Numbered from the stretch's first letter, positions 33,205 through 43,142 are shown. The stretch: 64,000 nucleotides of DNA from an uncultured Cohaesibacter sp. (GCF_963677725.1 NZ_OY782507.1:372001-436000); one strand, 5' to 3'. The notes: generated from the letters alone by a model not told the origin. Numbers and translations are program-made.

Positions 33205-35016
33205 TCAGTTGGTGACTTTGGCCGCATCAATGATCCGGAGCTGCACCGATGGACGGCCTTGCCAATAATCCAGTGACAGGCTACCAGCCACATGCAAATT
33301 CTGGCCTCTATTGTCGAGCAGCAAAGCGCCTATTGGCTCGTCTGCGGCCCGGAAACAAATGGCCTTCAGTTTGCCTCCGGACTGGTTGGCGATGGTACAG
33401 CGTACATGACCGCCCTGCCCGACCACATCGGCAAAGGCAATCTTATGAGAGGGAAAGACAAAGACCGGCTCTGGGTTGCCTGCTCCAAATGGACCAGCTT
33501 TTTCCAGCAACCGTATCAGGTCTTCTGTTGCCCCACTGGCTGTCAGTGCTCCGTCAATCTTCAAGTCATCAAGCGCGCGCGATTCCTTGACTTGAGAATG
33601 CAGCTTGTCATCAAGGTATGTTTTGAAGCGGTCTATATCGTCGCTTTTGATGGTGAGACCTGCTGCCATTGCGTGTCCGCCGCCCTTGATCAGCAAACCA
33701 TCGTCAACCGCCGCCCGGACAGCGGCTCCAAGATCTGTGCCAAGAATGGATCGCCCCGATCCGGTGCCTGTCCCATCGGGATTGATGGCAATGGCGAAGG
33801 CTGGGCGGCGAAACCGTTCTTTTAGGCGTGAGGCCAACAGGCCAACAATACCCGCATGCCAATCGGGGCTGGAGGTGACAATGCCTGCAGCTTCCGGGTC
33901 TGCCATCATCAATTGATCGGCCTGACCAATCGCTTCCTCAAGCATGATCTGTTCAAGGGCCTGACGCTCCTTGTTGAGCCGCTCCAATTCAGCGGCCAAC
34001 TGGTCCGCCTTTGTTCCGTCATCACAGGTCAACAATGTCGCCCCGAGGGCGGCATTGCCAATGCGGCCGCCAGCATTGATCCTGGGCCCAAGCATGAAGC
34101 CCAGATGATAGGGGCTCACCGGCCCTGAGATGCGTGACACGGCCTGCAAGGCCGACATGCCACGGTTCTTGTTTGCCCGGATCACCATCAGCCCTTTGAC
34201 CACGAAGGCTCTGTTGAGCCCTTGCAACGGCACCACGTCGCATACTGTGCCCAGAGCCACCAGATCGAGCCAACTTAACAAATCGGGGGGGGCGCAACGG
34301 GACTGATAAAATCCACTTTGCCGCAACGTTCGATTGATGGCCACAAGCGCCATGAAGGTGACGCCGACGGCGGCCAGATGACCCAATCCACTGACATCAT
34401 CATGGCGGTTCGGATTGACCAGAGCGACGCAAGGCGGCAGGCTTTCCCCCACCTGGTGATGGTCAAGCACCACAATGTCCGTGCCTAATTCTTTCGCCCG
34501 CTCAAGGGCAGCAAAAGAGGTGGCGCCGCAATCAACCGTGATGATCAGTTTGTGCCCCTGCTCGATCAACTGTTCGATGGCGTCGGGGTTCGGACCATAG
34601 CCTTCGAATATCCGGTCCGGAATATAGATATTGGCTTCACACTCACAATGGCGCAGAAACTTAGCCATCAGAGCGCTGGAAGTGGCCCCATCAACGTCAT
34701 AGTCGCCGAAAATGGCAACCTTGTCTCCTGCCTCTATGGATTGAGCGATGCGCGCGCTGGCCTTGTCCATGTCGGTCATGACCGAAGGGTCTGGCATCAG
34801 GCTCTTGAGGCTTGGGTCAAGAAAATCCGTGGCGCTTTCCATGGTCTGGTCACGCGCAACCAACACGCGGGCGACAATTTCGGGAATATCACAGCTTTGG
34901 GCGATGGCGCTGGCCAGTTCCATTTGCCGGACGTCCAATTGCTCTACCCAGCGCCGCTCCTTGGCGGAACAGGTCACATTCAGATAGGCTTTTGCGTTGC
35001 TGGCATTGGGGAGCAT
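33205..35016 (-). CDS. recJ: Single-stranded-DNA-specific 5'-3' exonuclease RecJ
   Basis: DHH-family nuclease of 603 aa, full length. Metal-binding motifs are visible as IFGDYDVDGATSSALMAKFL, ITVDCGATS and the DHH box VVLDHHQVG, followed by the DHHA1 domain with GSGRSILGTDLGAAV and GGGHAMAAG, and a C-terminal OB-fold (VFVFPSHKIAFADVVGQGG). It acts in recombination and mismatch repair in the cytoplasm. It follows glpX across a terminator and so probably has its own promoter. Confidence 0.96.
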   Translation of the reverse strand: MLPNASNAKAYLNVTCSAKERRWVEQLDVRQMELASAIAQSCDIPEIVARVLVARDQTMESATDFLDPSLKSLMPDPSVMTDMDKASARIAQSIEAGDKVAIFGDYDVDGATSSALMAKFLRHCECEANIYIPDRIFEGYGPNPDAIEQLIEQGHKLIITVDCGATSFAALERAKELGTDIVVLDHHQVGESLPPCVALVNPNRHDDVSGLGHLAAVGVTFMALVAINRTLRQSGFYQSRCAPPDLLSWLDLVALGTVCDVVPLQGLNRAFVVKGLMVIRANKNRGMSALQAVSRISGPVSPYHLGFMLGPRINAGGRIGNAALGATLLTCDDGTKADQLAAELERLNKERQALEQIMLEEAIGQADQLMMADPEAAGIVTSSPDWHAGIVGLLASRLKERFRRPAFAIAINPDGTGTGSGRSILGTDLGAAVRAAVDDGLLIKGGGHAMAAGLTIKSDDIDRFKTYLDDKLHSQVKESRALDDLKIDGALTASGATEDLIRLLEKAGPFGAGNPEPVFVFPSHKIAFADVVGQGGHVRCTIANQSGGKLKAICFRAADEPIGALLLDNRGQNLHVAGSLSLDYWQGRPSVQLRIIDAAKVTN

Positions 35017-35086
35017 GGTTGGGCGTTTCTATAGAGGAATCGGAGTGGCTGGCGGAAATCTAGCATTCCGCGCGGCAACAAACAGC

Positions 35087-35114
35087 AAAAAGGCGGACCC
35101 AAGGCCCGCCTTTT
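35087..35114 (-). terminator. Intrinsic terminator after glpX
   Basis: AAAAGGCGG pairs with CCGCCTTTT in the gap between glpX and recJ. With T residues on both sides it may work either way. Confidence 0.75.
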
Positions 35115-35146
35115 CAAAATAATCCATCGGCCATCAGGCGCATTGA

Positions 35147-36136
35147 TCAATCGAGATGGAATTTCTCGAATTCGCGATGCTCACCCTTGATGTAACGAAC
35201 GGTGCCGGTGGTGGAACGCATCACGACCGTGTCGGTCTTGATGACGCCGCGGCCAAACTTCACACCATCGAGCATGTTGCCATCGGTCACGCCGGTCGCA
35301 GCAAAGGTCACATCACCGCCAGCCAATTCAATCATTTCGAATTTTTTGGTTGGATCTTCAATGCCCATGCGGATGGCACGTTCACGCTGTTCGTCATTGT
35401 TGATCACCAGACGCCCCTGCATCTGGCCGCCGATGCAGCGCAGAGCGGACGCGGCCAACACACCTTCAGGTGCGCCACCAATGCCCATATAGATATCGAT
35501 ACCTGTTTCATCCGGATCGGTGGTATGGATGATGCCTTGTACGTCACCATCGCCAATCAAGCGGATGGCAGCGCCGGTCAGGCGGACTTCTTCGATCAGT
35601 TGCGCATGACGGGGACGGTCAAGGATGCAAACATTGAGTTCACCGATCGGCACGCCTTTGGCATTAGCCAGAGCGGTCAGGTTTTCAATCGGGGTGCGAT
35701 CAAGATCGACGAGCCCTTCGGGATAGCCTGGGCCGATGGCGATTTTGTCCATGTAAACGTCAGGGGCATTGAGCAGGCTGCCTTCATCGGCGATGGAGAT
35801 GACGGCCAGCGAGTTGGGCTGGTTCTTGGCGCAGAGCGTGGTGCCTTCGAGTGGATCAAGAGCGATATCAACTTTCGGGCCGAGCTTGTTGCCAACCTTT
35901 TCGCCGATATAGAGCATGGGGGCTTCATCGCGCTCGCCCTCACCGATCACCACAGTGCCGTCGATAGGCAGCTGGTTGAGTTCGCGGCGCATGGCGTCGA
36001 CAGCAGCCTGATCGGCTTCTTTCTCGTCGCCTTGACCTCGCAGGCGCGCAGCGGACACAGCGGCGCGCTCAACAACGCGAACGATCTCGAGGGTTAAAAT
36101 CCTGTCGAGAACTGCGGCTTCTCTAATTTCACTCAT
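35147..36136 (-). CDS. glpX: Class II fructose-1,6-bisphosphatase
   Basis: Gluconeogenic enzyme of 329 aa converting fructose 1,6-bisphosphate to fructose 6-phosphate. Family segments are VVIGEGERDEAPMLYIGE, ALDPLEGTTLCAKNQPNSLA, and GIGGAPEGVLAASALRCIGG. A GGGG run lies 12 bases before the ATG. The order alaC-hom-glpX-recJ is a conserved block in Rhizobiales, and glpX starts 58 bp after hom and is probably co-transcribed with it. The product feeds glycogen synthesis through glucose 6-phosphate. Confidence 0.96.
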   Translation of the reverse strand: MSEIREAAVLDRILTLEIVRVVERAAVSAARLRGQGDEKEADQAAVDAMRRELNQLPIDGTVVIGEGERDEAPMLYIGEKVGNKLGPKVDIALDPLEGTTLCAKNQPNSLAVISIADEGSLLNAPDVYMDKIAIGPGYPEGLVDLDRTPIENLTALANAKGVPIGELNVCILDRPRHAQLIEEVRLTGAAIRLIGDGDVQGIIHTTDPDETGIDIYMGIGGAPEGVLAASALRCIGGQMQGRLVINNDEQRERAIRMGIEDPTKKFEMIELAGGDVTFAATGVTDGNMLDGVKFGRGVIKTDTVVMRSTTGTVRYIKGEHREFEKFHLD

Positions 36137-36194
36137 TGTGTATCCCCATGAACCAATGCTCTGGATGCGAATGCATCCAACAAAAAGTATCTGC

Positions 36195-37523
36195 TTATAG
36201 TCTTTCTATTCTAATCATTTGTGGAGACGCCAGAATATGACCGTCTTTTTCTATCGCATCGAGGGCTTTACGCACAGCTTCCTCAGTTGTCTCATACGTT
36301 AGGAGTATGACATCTTTGGGCTTTTCCTGCGACAAACTGTTCACTTTGGTCTCTACGATCTTGGAGCGCCCACGGCGTTGCACGATGCTTTCAAGGGAAA
36401 TGTCGCATTCTGCCATGCGGCTGGCAATCGAAGCGAAGGCACCGGGACGATTCTTGACCGTAAGGCGGATATAATATCCGCCCTCATGGGTGCCCAGATT
36501 GGAAGAAGTGTAGGGCTGCAAGGCGCTGACCGGGCGACCAAGTGGCGCGACCTTCAGGCCGCGGGCAATATCGATCACGTCGGCAACAACGGCGGATGCG
36601 GTCGCATCGCCTCCTGCCCCGGGGCCAGCCAGAGTGATGGAGCCAACCGCATCCCCGTCGATGGCAACTCCGTTGGTGACGCCGGAGACCTGTGCGATCT
36701 CGGATTCTTTGGGCACCATGGTAGGATGCACGCGCTGTTCAATGCCGGAGCTGGTCTTTTGCGCCACGCCCAACAATTTGATCCGGAACCCCAGATCATC
36801 GGCGGCCATGATGTCGGCGCTGTTGATGGAAGTGATGCCTTCAAGGAAAATGGACTCGGCGTCGATTTCGGTGCCAAAGGCGAGGCTGGTCAGGATGGCC
36901 AGTTTGTGGGCTGTATCGTTGCCTTCAATATCGAAGGTCGGATCTGCTTCCGCATAGCCAAGGCGTTGGGCGTCAGCAAGGCACTCTTCAAAGCTGATGC
37001 CGTCCTCTTCCATCCGGGTCAGGATATAGTTGCAGGTGCCATTCATGATGCCATAGACGCGGGAGACATTGTTCGATGTCAGGCCTTCGCGGAGCGCCTT
37101 GATGACCGGAATGCCACCGGCAACGGCGGCCTCAAAATTCAGGGATACGCCCTTTTCCTCAGCAAGGCGGGCAAGCGCATTGCCATGTTTGGCAAGCAAG
37201 GCTTTGTTGGCGGTGACCACATGCTTGCCGCTTTCCAGCGCGGCACGCACCGAGGCCTCAGCCGGGCCATTGTCGCCGCCAATCAACTCGACAAAAACGT
37301 CGATCTTGTCGCTCTTTGCCAGCGCAACCGGATCATCGAACCACTCAAAGGCCGACAGATCGACACCGCGATCCTTGTTGCGGCTTCTGGCAGTGACGGC
37401 AGTAATCTGCATGGTGCGTCCAGCTTTTTGGGCCAGTTCGTGATCCAGAGCGTCAAGGCGTTTGATGACAGAAACACCGACCGTTCCAAGGCCCGCAAGG
37501 CCTAGCTTCAGGGATTCGCACAT
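36195..37523 (-). CDS. hom: Homoserine dehydrogenase
   Basis: Monofunctional enzyme of 442 aa making homoserine from aspartate semialdehyde for threonine and methionine synthesis. N-terminal NAD(P) fold with GLAGLGTVGVSVIK (residues 9-22), central catalytic domain with YGIMNGTCNYILTRM, and a C-terminal ACT domain (RLTVKNRPGAFASIASRMAE) that allows feedback control by threonine. It is followed closely by glpX. The 333-bp region upstream shows no leader peptide or clear operator apart from a hairpin at 37782-37826. Confidence 0.96.
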   Translation of the reverse strand: MCESLKLGLAGLGTVGVSVIKRLDALDHELAQKAGRTMQITAVTARSRNKDRGVDLSAFEWFDDPVALAKSDKIDVFVELIGGDNGPAEASVRAALESGKHVVTANKALLAKHGNALARLAEEKGVSLNFEAAVAGGIPVIKALREGLTSNNVSRVYGIMNGTCNYILTRMEEDGISFEECLADAQRLGYAEADPTFDIEGNDTAHKLAILTSLAFGTEIDAESIFLEGITSINSADIMAADDLGFRIKLLGVAQKTSSGIEQRVHPTMVPKESEIAQVSGVTNGVAIDGDAVGSITLAGPGAGGDATASAVVADVIDIARGLKVAPLGRPVSALQPYTSSNLGTHEGGYYIRLTVKNRPGAFASIASRMAECDISLESIVQRRGRSKIVETKVNSLSQEKPKDVILLTYETTEEAVRKALDAIEKDGHILASPQMIRIERL

Positions 37524-37781
37524 TTACAGATCTTCCAGTCTCTTCTTCGTATTTTTGCGGCACCGGGCCGACAGTGGGGCATCCGCACGACGCAAGAGCG
37601 GGCAGATACCATTCCCCTTGGCACAGGGTCCGTTATCATAGGGCGGCTTGATGCTATCCGGGACACCGGGCTAGCGTCAATTCGCTCTGGTTCGGATCAT
37701 AGCTCCATGCATGACAATTTTGCGGAGTGCCGCATTTTTGCATGCCTTCGGTTTATGATACATACGCAAGGCGAAACGGGT

Positions 37782-37826
37782 CCGCAAGGTCAATCTGACG
37801 GGCTTTGGCGTCATTTGACCTTACGG
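37782..37826 (-). terminator. Long hairpin downstream of alaC
   Basis: CCGCAAGGTCAA pairs with TTGACCTTACGG (11 of 12) and an inner TGACG/CGTCA stem caps it. It lies 30 bp after the alaC stop on the minus strand. A T-tract is lacking, so termination is plausible but not sure. The rest of the 333-bp gap 37524-37856 shows nothing else. Confidence 0.45.
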
Positions 37827-37856
37827 ATGCCCGCATCAGCCTTTAATCCGCATCAA

Positions 37857-39035
37857 TCAGTCGGAACTGGAGAGGAATCGGCGAATATTGCGTGCTGCCT
37901 GACGAATGCGCTGTTCATTCTCAACGAAGGCCAGTCGGACATGTTCATCGCCATATTCACCAAAACCAACTCCCGGCGCGACAGCCACATGGGCTTGCTC
38001 GACGAGCTGCTTGGCAAATTCCAGAGAACCAACCCCGCGGAACTTTTCAGGCACAGGCACCCAGGCGAACATGGTCGCATTGGGGCTTGGGATTGGCCAG
38101 CCAGCACGGGTGAAACTCTCAACCATCACATCGCGGCGCGCGCGATAGATATCGCAGGCTTCCTGAATGCAATTGTCCGCCCCATTCAAGGCGGCGGCAG
38201 CGGCCACCTGTATGGGGGTAAAGGCGCCATAATCCAGATAGGACTTCACGCGGGTCAGAGCCGTGATCATGCGTTCGTTGCCCACCGCAAAGCCCATGCG
38301 CCATCCCGGCATCGAAAAGGTCTTGGACAGGGAGGTGAATTCGACCGCAATATCCTTGGCGCCCTCCACCTGCAAAATGGATGGTGGAGGATTGTTGTCA
38401 AAATAGATCTCGGCATAAGCGAGATCACTCAAAACCATGATGTCATGTTCCTTGGCCAACCGGACGACTTCCTTGTAGAAGTGCAGATCGACCGTGTAGG
38501 CGGTCGGGTTGGAAGGATAATTGACGATCAAGGCGATCGGCTTGGGAATTGAATGGCGCACGGCGCGATCAATGGCCCGGAAAAATTCCTCATTGGGTTC
38601 AGCCGGCATGGAGCGGACCACGCCCCCTGACATGATAAAACCAAACGAATGAATCGGGTAGGTCGGATTTGGCACCAGAACCACGTCGCCGGGGCTGGTG
38701 ATGGCCTGCGCCATGTTGGCAAAGCCCTCTTTTGAGCCGAGGGTTGCGACAATTTCCGTTTCAGGGTCGAGTTTCACGCCAAATCGGCGCTGGTAATAGG
38801 CAGCCTGTGCCTTTCGCAGACCCGAAATACCCCGCGAGGTCGAATAACGATGCGTACGAGGATCAAGCACGGTTTCAGTCAGTTTTTCGACGATGTGCTT
38901 GGGGGTCGGCAGGTCAGGATTGCCCATACCAAGATCGATGATGTCCGCGCCCGCCGCTCGCGCCTTCGCCTTAATCCGGTTGACCGGTTCAAAGACATAA
39001 GGAGGGAGGCGGCGAATCTTATGGAACTCATCCAT
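37857..39035 (-). CDS. alaC: Alanine/aspartate-type PLP aminotransferase (AlaC-like)
   Basis: Fold-type I aminotransferase of 392 aa. The substrate region reads DIIDLGMGNPDLPTPKHI, the pyridine-binding part includes IVNYPSNPTAYTVD and VLSDLAYAEIYFD, and the PLP Lys is in SKTFSMPGWRMGF. It resembles AlaC (YfdZ) and LL-diaminopimelate aminotransferase-like proteins. AlaC forms alanine from pyruvate and glutamate. AGGAG stands 7 bases before the ATG. Its place next to hom is the usual Rhizobiales order. Exact amino donor is not determined. Confidence 0.9.
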   Translation of the reverse strand: MDEFHKIRRLPPYVFEPVNRIKAKARAAGADIIDLGMGNPDLPTPKHIVEKLTETVLDPRTHRYSTSRGISGLRKAQAAYYQRRFGVKLDPETEIVATLGSKEGFANMAQAITSPGDVVLVPNPTYPIHSFGFIMSGGVVRSMPAEPNEEFFRAIDRAVRHSIPKPIALIVNYPSNPTAYTVDLHFYKEVVRLAKEHDIMVLSDLAYAEIYFDNNPPPSILQVEGAKDIAVEFTSLSKTFSMPGWRMGFAVGNERMITALTRVKSYLDYGAFTPIQVAAAAALNGADNCIQEACDIYRARRDVMVESFTRAGWPIPSPNATMFAWVPVPEKFRGVGSLEFAKQLVEQAHVAVAPGVGFGEYGDEHVRLAFVENEQRIRQAARNIRRFLSSSD

Positions 39036-39219
39036 TGCTAGGCTCCTGACAAAATTTGGAGAATGGGGTGGCCGAGGCCGTGAAAATGCTAATGAAAATG
39101 GCCAACATCAAGGCGCGTTGCTACATTATTTTGTTCTTTTTGCACATGCAATTTGCCTTTGGGCCAGAAAATCTGTCCCTCAGGGCAGCCATTTTTGGAA
39201 AAATCACGGCCTTACTCGC

Positions 39220-39654
39220 CTACCGGTTCAAGGCTTCCAGCTCATCTTCCAGCCGTCTGCGCTCTGCCTGACTGCGCAAATTGTCGTCGTCGGTGGAGAG
39301 ATCCTTGATGGTGGGATAAACGCCATCGTCCGGTTCGGCCTCATTGAGCTTTTGCAATGAATAGCGCAACTGGGAGGGGGCCCGCTGATTGACATATTTG
39401 TTGAGCTGGTTTTTCTCTTCCAGCAGCTTTTTTTCCTTGTCGATCGCGGCTGTGCGCGCGGTGGCTGGCGGTTGAGCCAAATCAGTTGGTTGTTGTTCAA
39501 TTGGACCAAGCGGTCGGCCCACAATCGGCTGATCGGCCAATTCAGGGCTCATTGCGAAACAACCGGACAGCAGCAGAAGTGCAAATGCAGGCCCCAGCAT
39601 CTTGGTTGCTGTGCGTTTGCATCCTCTCATCATTTCGCTTGCTTTGCGGATCAT
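39220..39654 (-). CDS. Small lipoprotein of unknown function
   Basis: A 144-aa protein from the ATG at 39654. A lipobox LLSGC at about residues 30-34 follows a basic N-terminus and a hydrophobic stretch (MLGPAFALLLLSGC). The mature part is hydrophilic and rich in Glu, Gln and Arg, with a coiled-coil-like tract (KEKKLLEEKNQLNKYVNQ) and a C-terminal charged helix. A TTG start ten codons earlier is possible. I do not recognise a family; the lipobox is the only secure point. The 183 bp to alaC show nothing. Confidence 0.7.
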   Translation of the reverse strand: MIRKASEMMRGCKRTATKMLGPAFALLLLSGCFAMSPELADQPIVGRPLGPIEQQPTDLAQPPATARTAAIDKEKKLLEEKNQLNKYVNQRAPSQLRYSLQKLNEAEPDDGVYPTIKDLSTDDDNLRSQAERRRLEDELEALNR

Positions 39655-39796
39655 TGTAGAGGGCCTTGTTGTTGAAACATTCAATCGGGCGTTTGTCTAC
39701 ACCTTGTCATGCATGTGGGTTCTCTGATTTTCAAATCAATATGTCGACATAAAGCCGCGAGGCCCACAAGGCACTGTAGAGCGCAGAGAGTGCGAT

Positions 39797-39822
39797 CATG
39801 CATCATGTGGGCATGATGCATG
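39797..39822. repeat. Perfect palindrome upstream of phaC
   Basis: CATGCATCATG (39797-39807) and its exact complement (39812-39822) around TGGG. It lies in the roughly 395-bp region between the lipoprotein gene and phaC. A related CATGCATGTGGG occurs about 90 bp to the left. It may be an operator for either gene; the TGCA-containing arms would fit a PhaR-like site, but this is a guess. Confidence 0.5.
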
Positions 39823-40049
39823 GGTCTGGTGAAATATCGATTAATTTGAATTAGTCTAACTAACAATGGCCGGTGGCAATCTTATGTCTTGTCACACCAG
39901 TGCGAATTGCGCCTAATAAGACAAGTTGCCATGTCATACACGCATATCCGAGCGCCGTAGACGATGGTTGTTGACGCGACAGCATCTTAAGCACCATCGG
40001 TGAGAGGCTGGATTTGTCGGGTAAACAGAACGCGAAAAGTGGGGTTCAT

Positions 40050-41930
40050 ATGTCGGGTGAAGACAAGAAAGACGGCGGAAAACCCGCCCAAGGCCATAAG
40101 CAGGACGCACCCAAAGGGGATGACAGCCAATCGCTACAGGCCAACAACTTCATGCAATATATGGTCCATGATCCGGAAAAATTCGCCACCAATTTTGCCC
40201 GAATCGTCGAAGAGGCCGGAAAGGCTGCCTCCGCTTATCTCAAGCCACGGGAAAATGGCAAGGATGACCATACGGTCGAAGCGGTTAATCACATGGTTCG
40301 GACCTTTGGCAAGGTCGGTGAATTCTGGACATCTGACCCACAACGGGCCATGGAAGCACAGACCCGCCTGTGGGGTCGCTATATGGATTTGTGGGGCCAG
40401 TCGGTTCGCAAGATGATGGGCAGCGATGAAGCCGATATCGCGCCACCTGCGAAGGGCGACCGTCGCTTCAATGATCCGGAATGGGAACAGAACCAGTTTT
40501 TCGACTTCATCAAACAGCTCTATTTGATCACCTCAAACTGGGCTTACGACATGGTCGAGGAAGCCGATGATCTGGATGCCCATACCAAGCACAAGGCGCA
40601 GTTCTATCTCAGTCAGGTGGTCAATGCGTTGTCGCCGTCCAACTATGTCTTCACCAATCCCGAATTGCTGCGCGAAACCATGCAGAATGACGGTGAGAAT
40701 CTGATCAAGGGCATGCAGATGCTGGCCGAAGATATTCAGGCAGGCGGCGGCGATCTGATCATTCGCCAGTCCGACAATTCGGTGTTCAAACTGGGCGAGA
40801 ATATTGCGGTGACCGAGGGCAAGGTGATTGCCCAGAGTGATGTTTGTCAGGTCATCCAGTATGAAGCGAAAACCAAAGAGGTGTTGAAGACCCCTCTCCT
40901 CATCGTGCCGCCATGGATCAACAAATTCTATATTCTCGATCTCAATGAGAAGAAGAGTTTTATCAAATGGTGCGTTGAACAGGGCCACACAGTGTTTGTG
41001 ATTTCGTGGGTCAATCCTGACGAAACCCTGCGGGACAAGGATTTCTTGGCCTATATCGAGGAAGGCATCCTGTTTGCCATGGATATGGTGCATAAGGTGA
41101 CCGGTGAACGCAAGGTCAATGCGATTGGCTATTGTGTCGGTGGCACACTGTTGGCAAGCGGCATGGCTTATATGGCGGCGCGGCGGATGGCGCGGCTCAA
41201 TTCGACCACCTTCTTTACCACGCAGGTCGATTTTACCCATGCGGGCGACTTGAAGGTCTTTGTCGATGAAGAGCAGCTCGAAGATCTCGAACAGCAGATG
41301 AACGAAGCCGGGTTTCTGGATGGCAAATCAATGGCCAGCGCGTTTAACATGCTGCGCTCCAACGACCTGATCTGGCCCTATTTCATCAATAACTATATGC
41401 GAGGCAAGGAACCCTTCCCGTTTGATCTGCTTTATTGGAATGCCGATTCCACGCGCATGACGCCAGCCAATCACTCTTTCTACTTGCGCAAATGCTATCA
41501 TGAAAATGCGCTCGCTCTGGGCAAGATGGAACTTGGCGGCAAAAAGCTGGATCTCTCAAAAATCAAGGTGCCAATCTACAATCTGGCAACCGCAGAAGAC
41601 CATATTGCCCCAGCAAAATCGGTATTCAAGGGGAGCAAATTGTTCGGCGGGCCGGTTGATTTCGTGCTGTCCGGCTCCGGTCACATTGCCGGTGTGGTCA
41701 ATCCTCCAGACAAACAGAAATATCAGTTCTGGCGCGGCGGCCCAGCCGAGGGCACGCTGGAAGAATGGAAAAAGGCGGCCAAGGAAACGCCGGGCTCTTG
41801 GTGGCCGGACTGGCATCAATGGGTCTTGCAGCACGGGGACAAAAAAGTACCCGCCCGCGCGATTGGCGGCAGCAAGATAGAGCCTATCGAGGATGCTCCG
41901 GGCAGTTTTGCCGCGAAACGCTATGGCTGA
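40050..41930 (+). CDS. phaC: Class I poly(3-hydroxyalkanoate) synthase
   Basis: PHA polymerase of 626 aa from the ATG at 40050; an in-frame TTG at 40014 would add 12 residues. The lipase-like box is GYCVGGTL, with nucleophile Cys362; the Asp and His of the triad are in AEDHIAPAKS and SGSGHIAGVVNPP. The N-terminal domain has NYVFTNPELLRETM. The enzyme polymerises (R)-3-hydroxyacyl-CoA at the granule surface. No phaA, phaB, phaP or phaR is adjacent, so the gene stands alone. A GGGG run lies upstream of the start and a good terminator follows. Confidence 0.95.
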   Translation: MSGEDKKDGGKPAQGHKQDAPKGDDSQSLQANNFMQYMVHDPEKFATNFARIVEEAGKAASAYLKPRENGKDDHTVEAVNHMVRTFGKVGEFWTSDPQRAMEAQTRLWGRYMDLWGQSVRKMMGSDEADIAPPAKGDRRFNDPEWEQNQFFDFIKQLYLITSNWAYDMVEEADDLDAHTKHKAQFYLSQVVNALSPSNYVFTNPELLRETMQNDGENLIKGMQMLAEDIQAGGGDLIIRQSDNSVFKLGENIAVTEGKVIAQSDVCQVIQYEAKTKEVLKTPLLIVPPWINKFYILDLNEKKSFIKWCVEQGHTVFVISWVNPDETLRDKDFLAYIEEGILFAMDMVHKVTGERKVNAIGYCVGGTLLASGMAYMAARRMARLNSTTFFTTQVDFTHAGDLKVFVDEEQLEDLEQQMNEAGFLDGKSMASAFNMLRSNDLIWPYFINNYMRGKEPFPFDLLYWNADSTRMTPANHSFYLRKCYHENALALGKMELGGKKLDLSKIKVPIYNLATAEDHIAPAKSVFKGSKLFGGPVDFVLSGSGHIAGVVNPPDKQKYQFWRGGPAEGTLEEWKKAAKETPGSWWPDWHQWVLQHGDKKVPARAIGGSKIEPIEDAPGSFAAKRYG

Positions 41931-41962
41931 TTGCCGGACGCATCAGACCAAAAAGACACAAC

Positions 41963-41997
41963 AAAACCCCTTGTCCATGGCGAGGGGTTTTCTTTTA
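41963..41997 (+). terminator. Intrinsic terminator after phaC
   Basis: AAAACCCCT pairs with AGGGGTTTT, followed by a CTTTTA tract, 33 bp after the stop. Confidence 0.85.
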
Positions 41998-42170
41998 GTC
42001 GCACTGGGCTTCTCTATAATCCGACATCCTAGCGCCTTGTCATGAAACCGTCTTTCGTCTGTCAAGAGACTTTCATATTCGCGTCATGGCCGCTTCATGG
42101 TTCCTGCCTTAGATGCGCTCCTTATCGGCGTCCTGCGCCACCCCCGGATTCGATTATCGAGAGCTGTATC

Positions 42171-43142
42171 ATGCGGACCTTTGTTGCCTCTACCCTTCTT
42201 GCCGCCTTTGTTGCGACCCCTGCCCTGTCGAGCGAATTGGTGCTTTATACCAGTCAGCCAAACAAGGATGCCCAGCAGACCGTGGATGCCTTCATGGCGG
42301 CCAATCCAGACATCAAGGTCACCTGGGTGCGCGATGGCACCACCAAGGTGATGGCCAAGCTGAAAGCCGAAATCGCGGCGGACGACATACGCCCCGACGT
42401 GCTTTTGATTGCTGACACGGTTACCCTTGAAAGCCTGAAGCAGGAAGGTCGGTTGCAGCCATACCAATCAACCTTCGCCGAAGGCTTTGATAAAGCTCTT
42501 TATGATGCAGAAGGTTTCTATTATTCCACCAAGCTGATCACCAGCGGCATCGTTTACAATACCGGCGTCAAGACCAAACCGACAGGCTGGCAGGATCTGG
42601 CCAAAGCTGACATGAAGGGCATGATTGCCATGCCAAGCCCGCTTTATTCCGGTGCCGCTCTGATTCATCTCGCCACCCTGACCGGTAACGACCAGCTGGG
42701 CTGGGACTATTATGAAGCCTTGGCGAGAAATGATGCCCGTGCAAAGGGTGGCAATGGTGGCACCTTCAAGGCCGTTGCGTCGGGCGAAAAGCCCTATGGC
42801 GTGGTTGTGGACTTCCTTGCCATCCGCAACAAGGCCAAAGGCTCCCCGGTTGAGTTTGTCTTCCCAGAAGAAGGCGTTTCCTACGTCACAGAACCGGTTG
42901 CCATTCTCAAGACCGCAAAGAATGTCGAAGCCGCTCACAAGTTTGTCGACTTCCTGCTGTCCGACGCAGGCCAGCAGCTGGTTCTGGATCAAGGTTACAT
43001 TCCCGCCAAATCCGGCATGGCCGTGCCTGCCGGCTTTCCGGATCGTGAGCAAATCAAGCTGATGGCTTTTGATCCTGCCGCTGCCTTGAAGAATGCCGAT
43101 GAAAACAAGAAACGCTTCGCCGAGTTGTTCGGAGTGAAATAA
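42171..43142 (+). CDS. ABC transporter periplasmic binding protein (iron/phosphonate class)
   Basis: Solute-binding protein of 323 aa. A signal peptide (RTFVASTLLAAFVATPALS) leads to ELVLYTSQPNKDAQQTVDAF, typical of the FbpA-like family that also includes 2-aminoethylphosphonate-binding proteins. The family's paired Tyr ligands of Fe(III)-binding members are not clearly present, so the ligand is uncertain. The ATG at 42171 is used; the frame extends 43 codons upstream without homology. Its stop overlaps the permease ATG by one base (TAATG), so the operon is tight and lacks the hairpin seen in the other ABC operons here. Confidence 0.85.
   Translation: MRTFVASTLLAAFVATPALSSELVLYTSQPNKDAQQTVDAFMAANPDIKVTWVRDGTTKVMAKLKAEIAADDIRPDVLLIADTVTLESLKQEGRLQPYQSTFAEGFDKALYDAEGFYYSTKLITSGIVYNTGVKTKPTGWQDLAKADMKGMIAMPSPLYSGAALIHLATLTGNDQLGWDYYEALARNDARAKGGNGGTFKAVASGEKPYGVVVDFLAIRNKAKGSPVEFVFPEEGVSYVTEPVAILKTAKNVEAAHKFVDFLLSDAGQQLVLDQGYIPAKSGMAVPAGFPDREQIKLMAFDPAAALKNADENKKRFAELFGVK

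Noticed and set aside
36378-37505. 375-codon plus-strand open frame antisense to hom
   Set aside because: Shadow of hom; no recognisable domain or ribosome-binding site.
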